Positions 1 through 11,800 of a stretch of DNA of 64,000 bases are shown here, one piece after another; positions within the stretch are counted from its first letter, which is position 1; each line of letters opens with the position of its first letter. Origin of the DNA: Hanleya hanleyi (taxonomy: Eukaryota; Mollusca; Polyplacophora; Lepidopleurida; Hanleyidae); the NCBI GenBank assembly GCA_036873755.1, contig JAVTVY010020512.1, forward strand, positions 1-64,000, read 5' to 3'. The translations under genes were made by a program, and so were the position numbers. Under the pieces are notes generated by a model, which was not told where the DNA came from, ran no database searches, and was given only the letters and a program-made list of their open reading frames with translations.

Positions 1-189
1 AATTTGATATGTTAATTGACCTAATTTTCACTTTTATCATATGAACAGCTCAGTCAAAGGTCTTGTACATTGCTATTAACAGTCTTTCTCCTGTATTTTG
101 TAGGCTTCCACTACCAGACCACATGGTGTCCGTCACAGTTCATGTGAATAGAAGTTGAAAGTTGGAGCCCATCTTAATAATGGTCAATG

Positions 190-935
190 CTCCAAAGAGG
201 CAGATTGTGGTAATATATCGGGGACAAAGAGGCAGATTGTGGTAATATATCGGGGACAAAGAGGCAGATTGTGGTAATAGATCAGGGACAAAGAGGCAGA
301 TTGTGGTAATAGATCAGGGACAAAGAGGCAGATTGTGGTAATAGATCAGGGACAAAGAGGCAGATTGTGGTAATAGATCAGGGACAGATTGTGGTAATAG
401 ATCAGGGACAAAGGTAGATTGTGGTAATAGATCAGGGACAAAGAGGCAGATTGTGGTAATAGATCAGGGACAAAGAGGCAGATTGTGGTAATAGATGAGG
501 GACAAAGAGGCAGATTGTGGTAATAGATCAGGGACAGATTGTGGTAATAGATCAGGGACAAAGGTAGATTGTGGTAATAGATCAGGGACAAAGAGGCAGA
601 TTGTGGTAATAGATCAGGGACAGATTGTGGTAATAGATCAGGGACAAAGGTAGATTGTGGTAATAGATCAGGGACAAAGAGGCAGATTGTGGTAATAGAT
701 CAGGGACAAAGAGGCAGATTGTGGTAATAGATCAGGGACAAAGAGGCAGATTGTGGTAATAGATCAGGGACAAAGAGGCAGATTGTGGTAATAGATCAGG
801 GACAAAGAGGCAGATTGTGGTAATACATCAGGGACAAAGAGGCAGATTGTCGTAATAGATCAGGGACAAAGAGGCAGATTGTGGTAATAGATCAGGGACA
901 AAGAGACAGATTGTGATAATAGATCAAGGCCATAT
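190..935. repeat. Minisatellite, ~32-bp unit
   Basis: About two dozen head-to-tail copies of a unit built around CAGATTGTGGTAATAGATCA. Most units are 32 bp; shortened versions of about 24 and 30 bp recur in the same order (a higher-order pattern), for example near 385-420, 530-570 and 620-660. Variation is mostly single bases. Open frames across it are translations of the repeat. Confidence 0.95.
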
Positions 936-2019
936 TAGTCCGCTCACGTTTGGATCATCTCCAAGTGGATCATTTCTGGGGGTCAGATCCCATCTGAGTT
1001 GGTTCATGGATCACCTCAATGGGTCCCATTTAAATGGGTGATGGTCAGACCCAATCTAAGTGGGTCAAGGCCACATCCAGTTTGTGTAGGAGAAAGGAAC
1101 CTGACAAGACATGGATGATCTGTGATATATAAACAGTAGAACCGCTGTTTGCTTGCCAAATTTGTGATCTCCAGGTGTTAGGCTCCAGACTGTGTACATG
1201 GTGTACAGTGTGAGAGTACTGGTTGATACATGCTCTCATATATGTGAACTGTGATACACATAATTTGTGTGAGGATTTCAATAGTTCGTACATATTTGAC
1301 AATGGATCAGCCCTGTTAGTAGTTGTCTACTATTGAACAAGGCATATAATGATAAATCCTTCGTTGTGGATTGAAAAGCAAAAGATAGTGGAACAACAGA
1401 GCACACCACTGAGATAATAGGTGGACATGTTTGGCAGTCTAAGGTACCTGCAGTTATGAAAGAGAAAAGTTTATTCCGTTGCATTTGACATTCTGTGATA
1501 TTGTGTATGCATCTTTTATTTTGTTTACGAGAACTGAATACATGCAGAGAAGCAGCTATAAGCTGTCAGCTGTATCAGGCCTCGTCCATTGCATCATGTA
1601 CAATTATCATTACATAAAAGTCCAAATTCAGACCAGATGACCGTATTATTCATGATGGTTATTAAACTGTGATATTATTTAACTGTATTTATGTGATAGA
1701 TTTTACATGAATTAAAGATATTACGATTCAAATTTTTCCTATTTTATGATCATACAATGTATATACCAGAGTGTAAATGCTGACAGACCCTGATCTTGTC
1801 ATAATTGTTTTAATAGCCTTATTCATTGGGTGAATGCTTCTACACCGGTTATCCACAAAAATGGAGAAATTTTATATCATTTCTCTGCAGATGTTGTACA
1901 TAATTTAGACTACTTGTATATGGTACATAAAAATGTATTTCAGTGTTATTTTATATTGAAATAAAAGAAATATTTGCATTTAAAAGCATAGCATCTTCTG
2001 GATTGAAACTAGTATGGTA
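936..2019. other. Intergenic, no gene seen
   Basis: From 940 to 1080 there is a short degenerate patch of GGATCA/GGGTCA motifs flanking the minisatellite. The rest is AT-rich sequence without a convincing exon, RNA gene or element end. Confidence 0.4.
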
Positions 2020-2217
2020 TCAAACTGAACAGAATTCCAAATTATACATTTTCTCAAGGTTGATCAGTTTTGGAGCATTATGACCTTGACCCAATGACCT
2101 CAAACTGATCATCTGCGCAAATCCGGTCTGTTTGTCTTGGTATACATGTACGTACATTGGGCTGTGACCTCCTTCCTTTGATGAGGAGTTGTTTGCATCA
2201 AGATGTTGAAGGCTACC
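2020..2217 (-). CDS. Candidate terminal exon, unknown gene
   Basis: On the minus strand a frame of about 65 codons follows an AG at 2219-2218 and ends at a stop at 2020. The reading is low in simple sequence and looks protein-like (contains HSPMYVHVYQDKQTGFAQMI), so a last exon is possible. I do not recognise the family, the acceptor has no strong pyrimidine tract, and no AATAAA lies just downstream. It could be a chance frame. Confidence 0.25.
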   Translation of the reverse strand, partial: GSLQHLDANNSSSKEGGHSPMYVHVYQDKQTGFAQMISLRSLGQGHNAPKLINLEKMYNLEFCSV

Positions 2218-3290
2218 CTCACAGAAATAGTAGGGCACATGAATTAAACATTATATGTTCCCTATTAGATAATAGGGCACATATGGAGTGCAGTCCTGGG
2301 TGCAGTTGGGGCTTGGAAAGGGTGCAATAATAGCAGGAATGTTGTACTGTTAGGGCGCAAATAGTGCAGTTGGAGAACAGAACAGTAGCATAAACTGAAG
2401 ATGCAATTGAGGTAACACTGAAATGGAAAAAAAATGGAACATCTACACAGTAAAACATTGCATTGACTTTATAACAGGGTAAATCAGCACAGAAGATAAA
2501 GCAAGAATATTTACCTGAATATTTTGTACAGCCTTGTTCAAAAAAACCCTGGACTACGATATCAAAACAAATTGGAGTGTAGAGCATGGAAAATAGTCCG
2601 AATACTCCAGGGTTTTTCCAGAGTCCGTTTTTTCCATGGAAACCCTGGAATTTCTATAGCCGGGTAACTACCAGGGAGGATTCCTGATTGCTCATCCTCC
2701 ATGGGTATATTATGCCCCACCCTCTGTCCCATCCTTAAAACAATTGCCACACTCTAGTAGAGGGTGTGCTCGAAGCATAGCTGCAGTTGGTCATCTCGGC
2801 ATTGCCATTGCACTCCTGGGTGATGGTGTCATATGTTCGTCTCGGACTGTCATTGTCTGCAGTAAGTTGTTCTCTGCATGTAGATCAAGCCAATCGCTGC
2901 CACCAGCTTTTATGTAACCTGTGCCATACCAAGGTCAGGACACAAAAACTATTATTTACAAGTACTGGGATCGACCTTTCACTGGTTCTGGTGGAACCGA
3001 AGGAACCTCGTCACTAGTGGAAATCAGGGGGCAGGGATATGACAATCTGCATAGATGATGGAGACAAATACAAACGTATACAATGTATTCAGCATAGACA
3101 CGATGTATATGAGAATACATGATGTACACGAGATATGTGAACTGCGTGGCTCGAGTGCAAGGCCCAAGGATGAGAGTTAGAAATATATATACATACGGTT
3201 AGCAATATGAAGCTTATATTTACAATTATAATTTAATAGAGAAATAATATCCATGATGCGTAAGGGGCCTGTTGCTTTCCTGGTCCTGCT
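2218..3290. other. Intergenic, no gene seen
   Basis: Holds a small imperfect hairpin around 2246-2282 (CCCTATTAGATAATAGGG core) and another around 2600-2650 built from CCAGGG/CCCTGG. No exon or element could be supported. Confidence 0.35.
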
Positions 3291-3294
3291 TGGT

Positions 3295-3690
3295 GAGGAA
3301 TTAATACTGTCCTGGTGCTGCCATAGTGTTGTCTCGGTACTTTCATGGTGCTGTCCTGACACTGTCACAACACTGTCCCAACACAGTCCTGGCACTGCCC
3401 AATAACTGTCCCAGGGGTGCTGCCCTGGCACTGTCTTGACAATGTCTCGGCCCTGCCTGGTGCTGTCCTGGCACTGCCCCAACACTTTCGGTGCTGCCGT
3501 GGCACTGTCTCAGCGCTGTCCTGGCACTGCCCCAAAACTGTCCCAGTGCTGCCCTGGCACTGTCCTCATGGCTCTGCCCTAGCACTGCCTCGACGCTGCC
3601 CCAAAACTGGCCCGTTGCTGCCCTAACTGCTCTGGTACTGTCTTGACAAGGTCTCGATCGATCCTGCCTGGCTGGCTCTGCCCTAGCACT
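3295..3690. repeat. Degenerate short tandem repeat, ~12-13 bp
   Basis: A run of imperfect copies of a motif like CTGTCCTGGCACTGCC, CTG/GGCA-rich on the plus strand. It is more GC-rich than its surroundings and keeps frames open on both strands, which explains the apparent ORFs at this position. Confidence 0.85.
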
Positions 3691-3824
3691 GTCATAATAT
3701 TTTAGGGGAAGGTATATTAAATAGGTTGGGCACCTGGCTTTAATTTAGCGTAAGTTGTAACCTCTTCACAGGATTTTACACCCTACCGGTGATGTGACTT
3801 GAACTCCCTTCTTCTAAAGCTAAC

Positions 3825-4110
3825 TCAGAAAATATGCGGCCTTAATCTGCTGTCTGACCTTCACAAGTTCCAATCAAGTTTGCAGGCAAGCTTTGCAAAT
3901 CTGCTGTCCCTAACTCTATTACTGACAATACAAAGCCTTTCTGCCGTTGGACCTTCACAGGGAATCAAAGATGTCCATGCAAGTTCCCATCAGGTTTGCA
4001 ACATTGTATATCTGCGCCAACCCTAATACTTCCATAGAAAATACTCAGCCTTTCTGCTGTCTGACCTTCACAGCGGCAACTCCAATCAAGTTTGCAGGCA
4101 AATGTTGTGC
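3825..4110. repeat. Three diverged tandem units, ~115-130 bp
   Basis: Phrases such as CTGACCTTCACA, CAATCAAGTTTGCAGGCAA and AAAGCCTTTCTGC recur in the same order three times, giving a short diverged array. No coding signal beyond the repeat. Confidence 0.65.
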
Positions 4111-4220
4111 ACATAATTCAGTGCTAAATCAGTGTAAACTCTGTCCCCGGATGATTTATCCTATCAACAACAATAACAAATTATTCTACAAATTCTGCAC
4201 AACGCAGGCAATGTTCTAAC

Positions 4221-4470
4221 CTCGAAAAATCTATCCAACTCCATCGAATTGACGGGAACATAAGCTGATATACATGTAGGCTTCCGCTGTTCTGGGCTGG
4301 AGGTAGGAATTTCGTCCCGGATGAAAACACATTTCAAGTCGCAGCGCCACCTATTCACTATTACCACGAAACTCTGTCTTTCGATCAGTCTAGCTGGACT
4401 TTCCCTAGGAAATACGGTTATATGGAGGCTTAAACCACAATATGAAACAGACCGGCTTAATCTGTAAATT
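4221..4470 (-). CDS. Candidate exon or 5' exon, unknown gene
   Basis: A minus-strand frame of about 80 codons ends at a good donor (CGAG|GTTAGA, 4221/4220). It may be an internal exon after an acceptor near 4470, or 5' UTR followed by a start codon at 4244 giving MELDRFFE before the donor. The block is richer in CpG than the flanks, which fits a promoter-proximal exon. I do not recognise it. Confidence 0.25.
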
Positions 4471-4499
4471 CCAGCTGTCAACTCTCTCTGGTTAATTTA

Positions 4500-5541
4500 C
4501 TGGACCAACCTCATCACCAGGGGTCGCTTTCCACTGGAAAATGGCCACTCCAACGAACCCTTGGGGTCATGCTCACTGACAAGCTCTACCAGGCATTCAT
4601 TTTGTTCTGGTTTGCGCCTCTTCATTTAGCGCTGTAATGGTCTCACGGACTGTGCCGGAGTTGACCCGAGGTCATCTGTTGCCACAGTGAACGAACATGG
4701 CGAACTGGGTGAATTGATATCAGTCGCTACTCACCGATATATATTTCCGCAACATATAGTTCTAAGGTAATTTGTCAAAAAGCTGCCTTCAAACTGTGGG
4801 AAACTGGCGTTTGAAATACATTGAATAAATGTTTACTATATTTCTAGATAAATATGCATTTTGCGATCAGTAAAACAGTCAGATAGAACAGTTTTTAGTT
4901 TTTACAAGAATCCTGTAAAAAATGGCGAGACCCCTACAGGGGTAAATGCAGCGTAGCGCAAAGCACCCTGGGAGAGGATGGTTCACTGAAAGTGTGTCCC
5001 ATAATCCACTGAAAAATTCGTTCTCGTGTCCTTTTCCAGTTTCATCGGAACATATCTGATTTCTTATCAAACGCCATTCATGGGTCATTTGCATATAGCC
5101 AGCACCAGGACGTCTGAGTAAAAAATATATTTCGCAAGAATGCATAAAGAGTATGTGCATCTACTAAATTTTGAAAACTTATTTATCTAGTTTTATTCTA
5201 GAAGCATACAAAAAAAAATTCATCACCTCAAACCTTATTTTATGGAGTTATCCTCCTTTCCATACATACCTGGACTTGTGGCACATGTACCTCGACTCTT
5301 ACCACAATCTCTAGAACTGTTTGGTACAACAAATTTTGGTAACTTATTTATATAACTGTCCTCAAGACACCTATCGACACTGATTCACCTCAACCTATAT
5401 TTCATGCAGTTATGCCCCTTTTCAGTCATAATCTGTACTTGATTACATAATATTTATCATTGTTTGTTACAAAACCTGCAGCTGTTTGTTGGTAATACAT
5501 TAAATTGGCAAATACATGTATGCAGGTAGATCAGTTAGTAC
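4500..5541. other. Intergenic or intron, no gene seen
   Basis: Moderately CpG-containing until about 4720, then AT-rich. A short plus-strand ATG frame at 4697 stops after six codons. Nothing else is supported. Confidence 0.3.
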
Positions 5542-5640
5542 CTTGATAAGCATCTCATCTGCGACTTGCATGGAAGTTTCCAGAGATTTCTCAATTTCTT
5601 GTGTTGGTAGCTTGATGGCTAATCTTTTCACCAATTCACA
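5542..5640 (-). CDS. Internal exon of an unidentified gene
   Basis: Ninety-nine bases (33 codons, phase 0 at both ends) lie between a clean acceptor (TTTTGTACAG) and donor (CAAG|GTACTA) on the minus strand. The peptide is helical and charged (KRLAIKLPTQEIEKSLETSM is part of it), typical of a real exon. I cannot name the family. It lies about 3 kb downstream of the GTF3C2 stop on the same strand, so it probably belongs to the next gene. The 4.2-kb candidate exon could be the same transcript, but that is not shown. Confidence 0.5.
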
Positions 5641-5739
5641 CTGTACAAAACTCAAAATCAATAGGCTTGTTTGATCATATTTGATCATTATCCACATGCC
5701 TGAAATGGAGATCTGCTACGAGCAAAAGAATTTTCCATT

Positions 5740-6145
5740 TCTATCGATCTGCGTAAAGCTTGGTGCCATCTTGGATTATACAGGTAACTGAAAAGCAGTC
5801 CCCACTATCCTCTCAGGTCTCAAGTTATTGACCAGACAAGAAATGTGTAAAGATTCAAAAGATGGTGGTGGCCATCTTGGATATTAACACAGGTAACTGA
5901 AAAGCAATGCCAACTGTCAAGACACTGTCCAAGTTTGAAGTGGATCAGTTCAATCATTCTCATGTTATTGCCCAGACAAGATACAAGCACTTAAAATTCA
6001 AGAGGACTGACAGTGGTCATCTTATGGATTACGCAGGTAACTGAAAAGTAATCCCAATCGTCCTCTCACTGATGTCAAGGCACTCTACAAGTTTGAAGTC
6101 AATCGGTTCAATAGTTCACAAGTTATTTGTCGGACAAGGTCGCAC
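5740..6145 (+). repeat. Three ~125-bp tandem units of an interspersed repeat
   Basis: Units share GCCATCTTGGATTA, CAGGTAACTGAAAAGCA and a GTTATTG(A/C)CCAGACAAGA ending. A fourth, separate unit is at 6665-6800. Same architecture as the arrays at 20.5, 23.9 and 61.6 kb: ~125-160-bp units each holding an ATGGC/GCCAT core and each ending near CGGACAAG. Confidence 0.75.
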
Positions 6146-6664
6146 TCCACAGTTTCTTATTTTTGGCTAGTGGCATGGTGCATGGGTGATTCCTCAGCTC
6201 GCTGCTGATGTTAATTGTAAATTTTTTTTTTTTTTAGAGTTTATTATAAAGAGTACACTTCAAAGCCTAATTGCTAATTAGCTGCAAGATTACCTATGTA
6301 ATTTTTATTCAATATGGTGGGAAAGACTATCAATGGAGGTAACTCTGGGAATCCTCGAGGATGTGTTTTTTCCCCAAATATTTATCATTCGGTGTTAATG
6401 ACGATGAAAATGAGCTGGTGCTGATCTATCCAAACAGTAATTCTTCTCGAACATGTAGTAGTCAATCATCTTCGTAATTTTCTAGTTTCCTAAATAATAT
6501 TAAAGTTGGACCTTTTTATGCACCATTTTGTAGCCGAAAATTCTTTCAACTTTTTACATATTCAGTAATCAATTGTCACAGCAATCTTTATCATGACCAG
6601 AAGGGTTTGTGGTGGTGTATCACTGCCAGACGAAAACTGTTTTCTGTGCACAAAGATCCAGCTG

Positions 6665-6800
6665 CTGACAATGCAAGATGGCGGCCATCTTGGCTTACAC
6701 AGGTAACTGAAAAGCAATTCCAACCATTCTTTCACCAATGTCAAGTTCAAAGTCGATCGGTTATGTAGTTCTCAAGTTATTGGTCGGACAAGAAATGGAA
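6665..6800 (+). repeat. Single unit related to the 5.7-6.1 kb array
   Basis: Carries the same GGTAACTGAAAAGCAATTCC and CAAGTTATTGGTCGGACAAG blocks. Its head, CAAGATGGCGGCCATCTTGG, is a near palindrome with two opposed YY1-type cores. Confidence 0.7.
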
Positions 6801-8130
6801 CGATGAAAAGACAGAATTTATGGACGCCCATTGTTTCTACCCACTTGTGTGGTAGGGAACAAAAATCAACACAAATGGTCATTTGACTAGAACATATACT
6901 GCAAGAATAAAACTTTTATTCTTCCGCCCTCTGTACAAATGTATGTTACTTCAACAATATTACTAGCGATATCTTGTATACTAGGTTATAATAGTTCAGT
7001 ACCGGTACATCAAATTACGTTTTGAGAATGATTGATGAAGATTTCTGTTATTGAACAAAGCATTACACATTCATGTATGGTACAATATTCATAGCATATA
7101 TAAATAAGCATTTAAATAATAAATAAATTATACAGAACTGCCCGTACTTTCAGATATGAACAGCTTTTTGGGCAGATGTTTTGTTGGAGACACTTCCAAC
7201 TTTTTCAAATCTAATTATGCCTTGCGTTATACATATATGCCTAGCATATAACAGTTCGATATGGAACCTGTATCACTGAATGTCTATATTTGAGAATTCA
7301 TGTACATTCAAACAATTTTTTTTAACAATAAATATTTTCACGATAAATATTCTAATTGTAAATAAGTTAATAAGCCAATGATATATCAAAAAGTTTTTGC
7401 TCAATAAATCTGATCACATAACGAATTCAGCAAAATCCTCTCGAGGCGCACACAGACCTATATATCCGCATCAAATGATAGTCAAAAACTGAATTGTCAT
7501 CTATCTAATTCGCATAATAATAGACCAAACATCTGTCTCACTGTTTAAACAACATTGACTGGTTCTTAAAATGGCAAATTAATTTTTGGACATGGAACAA
7601 TAGGTAAACTAATGCGCCTGAAGTTTTGATTAGAAATGAATCAAAATTTATTGAGCAAAAACAACCTTTTGTACCTCCATTTTAGAGAGCGGAATGGCCC
7701 TAACCTGCATCATGGATGATGTGAATGGTCAGCACTGTGGATATTGTTTTAGCTCCAGTTGTCATTGAACTAGTAAACCACAACCAAAAATTTATTCTCT
7801 TATGAAGTTGTGAGAAGTGAGCAACCAGGAGCAGTATTTCTTGGCACGTTTGTTCAATTTTAAGGTATATCATTGAAATATCCTTTTGCAGGCCTGCAAG
7901 TGGCTCACAGTGAAAATATAGGAGAAAATTCGCCAAAATATAGAAGAAATATGGGAATTTTCGTTATAAAATACAGAACATAGAGGAGTGTAAGACTATA
8001 TTGTATGTTCCAAAGTTGATAGTTTTCTGGTGTTTGATCAAATTATTACCACTGAATGTGGTCATAGTGGTGATGATTGAGGAGATCAATTCTGCTGCAT
8101 GGTTCAACAAAGAGCGATGTAACTGTTTTA
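6801..8130. other. AT-rich intergenic DNA, no gene seen
   Basis: Low GC with short A/T runs. No exon with both splice borders, no element ends and no long repeat recognised. Confidence 0.4.
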
Positions 8131-8159
8131 CTATTTACTGATATGCTTGTGACGATGAC

Positions 8160-8665
8160 TTGGTTAAGTTGGTAGGGGTCCCCATGGAGTTAATGGGTGA
8201 CAAATGATAACTGAGTTGGTATGGGAGTTTATGGATGACATAATTGAGTTGGTAGCAGTCTTGATGAGTTGATGGATGACATAATTGAGTTGGAGGCAGT
8301 CCTGATGAGTTGATGGATGACATAATTGAGTTGGAGGCAGTCCTGATGAATTGATGGATGACATAATTGAGTTGGTAGCAGTCTTGATGAGTTGATGGAT
8401 GACATAATTGAGTTGGAGGCAGTCCTGATGAATTGATGGATGACATAATTGAGTTGGTAGAAGTCTTGAGTTGATGGATTACATAATTGAGCTGGTAGCA
8501 GTCCTGATGAGTTGATGGATGACATAATTGAGTTGGTAGCAGTTTTGATGAGTTGATGAATGACATAATTGAGTTGGTAAGTCTTGATGAGTTGATGGGT
8601 GATATAAATGAGTTGGTAGTAGTTCTGACAAGTGGATGATTTGAGTTGGTAGGGGTCCTGATAAA
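8160..8665. repeat. Minisatellite, ~44-bp unit
   Basis: About eleven copies of a unit containing GATGGATGACATAATTGAGT and GGTAGCAGTCTTGATGAGTT. The long minus-strand frame here (about 196 codons of NSIMSSINSS-type repeats) is a translation of the array and overlaps the 3' end of GTF3C2, so the array lies in or next to its 3' UTR. Confidence 0.9.
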
Positions 8666-8687
8666 ACTGGTCGTGTCGGAGTTGGGG

Positions 8688-8825
8688 TCATAAGAGTTGA
8701 GCACTTTGAAGAATCTGTCGTCCATTTGGGGAGACGAGACCAGCGAGGTTGTGTAATCTCACAATCCCTGCCTGACCAGCTGTTAGCACCCAGCTACAGC
8801 TTACAGCGTTTCGACTAAAACAGGT
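8688..8825 (-). CDS. GTF3C2: GTF3C2 last coding exon
   Basis: Forty-five codons plus a stop (8690-8688) after acceptor TGGTTTCAG at 8827-8826, phase 0. Encodes the conserved C-terminal propeller strand SWVLTAGQAGIVRLHNLAGL. It ends earlier than the vertebrate protein, which has a further tail. The stop lies at the edge of the 44-bp minisatellite. Confidence 0.85.
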   Translation of the reverse strand, partial: TCFSRNAVSCSWVLTAGQAGIVRLHNLAGLVSPNGRQILQSAQLL

Positions 8826-11800
8826 CTGAAACCAGGAAGGAGAAAAACATGTCATACAAAGAACAACACACACAGTGGAACGTAAGTGATTGTTAGATCC
8901 AACCTTCAGACATATCAATACTTTGATATATGAACAAGACATGCAAGAGCAGATGGACTTTCCTTTTATATTTTATAAATGCACTTTGAGAGACAAATTA
9001 TTGATGAATAAACAATGTGGACAGTCACTGTGACATCATATCATAAGCCATTTTTTTGACGATTTTTCTGATCGATTTTTCAATTATTTTTATTTTGAAA
9101 TTTTCTGCGATTAAAACTGCCACGTAAATTTGTAAATAATCATCTGCTGTGATAAAATGTTATTGGGCTCTTTCATGTAAAAACATACAATTTTGAAGGA
9201 AATACGACAAAAACACAACTTTCCAGCTACTCCACTATGTCGTCCATTCTGAATTTACCCATGATGCTCTTCTCCGAGGATTAAATGGCCCCAATATGAT
9301 TTGTTATAAAACACACAACAGTGCCAGTTCTCAACAATTGCGAGCAGTCATGGCAGTAGAGAAATTTCATTCGGAGGGGCAGGGAGGGGATAGAGCTGAA
9401 TCCACCAATAATGATTGATCAACAGAACCTCCCTATATTCAATATCATTTTTCTGATGGTGTGCATGTAGAACCGGCATATAATTGGGAGCAGTTCACGA
9501 GTGATGACACGTGCACATGTAAATGTAATGGTTCTGGCAACCAATGGGAATTAAATGTAATTTTAGACCCCACCTCCAATAATGTACTTACCTTGTAGAT
9601 TGCTGATAAAGGGAAGTGTCTGTGTTGTTCAACAGTATGGGCTCCATGCAGTCTGATGTTTTTCAACCTTGGGTCATAGACAATTTCATCAAACTTCTGA
9701 AAATTCAATAAGATTTCAACAGCTAAAATTTAGCATTAGCAAACATTTGAAGGATTCTTGTCACTTTTTTTTGTTGAACATCCATTCTATATTTCTCAGA
9801 TTTAGGTAATATTTGAAAAAAAATTGCAATTTAAAAAAAAAAAGCAATTAAAAGAGATTTTGCCTCACAGTGTGATTAAATCATCTACGAGTGTTCGACG
9901 AGTGAATACCCCAGACTTGACGATATTTAGTGTGAATTTCTATCAAAATGACATTTGTACAGACTATACAAACTAACTGAAAAAAGGTGTTGTGGTAAAT
10001 TTTCTCTCCCCCATTGAGACAGGGCGGGCTGTTGCATAATTCACCATCAGCCATGTCAGCAGAAAATTGATTTGTTGATTTGAAAGAGACGGTCAACATA
10101 GATTTTGACTTTTCATCAAATTACCTCAATCAAATATATATTCACTTTTTTCCATGTGTCCAGCATAAGGGCTGTTCCATTTAAAAAGGTATGAGAGGGG
10201 AGGAAGGCACTCAATATATTATTCTATGGGTCATGAGAGGAAATTCCCTTCAATCCATGTTACAACATTGGGAAGGCCAATAAAATTTCTATGGGTGGTG
10301 GGGTATAATTCAAAGCTGCCTTCCGCCCCTCCCATACCTTTTTAAATGGAACAGCCCTAAAAGGAACATAGCAAATATAAATACATAATACATCTATGTA
10401 TCTTTCATTTTGCATTAAATGTTAACCAGAAATTACCGAACATGATTTTCTGCAACTTTTCTCATAACCCAAGTCGATGGCAACCAGTACGTGTTGCATA
10501 GCTGGTACTAATACCAAGCTGCACATCTGAAAACCCATCGGCTCTAGGCGCCAGCCATTCATAATGTATTCAATTTGAACCAAGATGTCAGGAACACCAA
10601 GCAGTCAAGTGGCAATCCAATCAGGGAAACTGGTAATCATTACATAAGTCTCTTGATGCATCGATGATGTATACCAAATTTTACATCAAGCATTTGAACG
10701 GTATCAGAGATAGAATGATTTTGCATAAATTAAGATGGCCGCCATCCTTCCCACCACTCAGAGGAACTGATGTGGTTATTCATTCATGCAAGTCTCTTCA
10801 TACATCGATGCTGTATAACAAGTTTCGTGTAGAACATTTTAATGGTATCAGAGATATATCATTTCCCGGGGAAAGGAGGACATACGGACAGACAGATTGG
10901 GTGGGTGACAACAATACCTCTGAGCCCAATCGGGCTGTGGGGTAAAAATATCCTAGGGATATCCCACCCACCAAATTTGAGTTAAGAAAGTGTGCTGTAA
11001 CTATACACTATTAAAGCTACTGTAGAGGGTATATCATCAAATGAAATACCACATTACAAAGTCCTGTGTCAAGTGGTAACACATTTGCATGATTTCAATA
11101 TCATAAAAAGGCCCATTCTCATGGTACGATTTTGTAGTAAGAACTTGTAGTATACAACGGCAGGGCTGGAAATAAATCGAGAATTCGTTACTATTATTCT
11201 TGTATATTTAATTCTGAAGACGATACTCGTTGCCAGTCACCAATAACACCTTAACATGTGGTGATGTTGTTGTTGTAAAGTCTCCCGAGATATACTGGTG
11301 TGGACTTTTCGTTTTCAGCTGTTGACAACATTTTGTTAGTCTAATGACAATTGATTCCTTGTTTGCCATCAGTTTGTTATTCAGAAGTGATGCGGTCAGG
11401 ATCTTACATATACTTTTTATCATTCATTACTCATTATTTAAAATAAATTCGGGCCATCATCATTCGGCGGCCAATGTATGAGATGTTTAAACAAATGAGT
11501 TACCTCCCCTGATGAGATTTTCCACAAAAGCATATTATTTTCATCAATATTTCCATTTCTGTAAACAGATTCGATGCCTCTTTGAGGTTGTTGAACGAAA
11601 TGAGCTTGGTTCAAACATTTCACTATTTCAGCATGTTCAAAGGGAGAAATTGTGCTTGGAAAGTTTAAGGAGGAAAAACTGCAAATAATGAAAATAAAAA
11701 AATGCGTTGTACATGTAGGTAAAATGACATGCGGCCAGCTGACGGGGAAACGAGAAATCAAGTGTGGAAGGCCTTATCAAACAACTATGAAGTATGTCTA

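Noticed and set aside
346..591. 81-codon frame of LIYYHNLPL repeats
   Set aside because: Translation of the 32-bp minisatellite.
8135..8725. 196-codon minus-strand frame (NSIMSSINSS repeats)
   Set aside because: Pure translation of the 44-bp minisatellite; all frames open for the same reason.
11504..11678. Assigning this exon to GTF3C2
   Set aside because: GTF3C2 joins phase 0 to phase 0 across this intron; the exon enters in phase 2 and would break the frame, and its peptide has no family counterpart.
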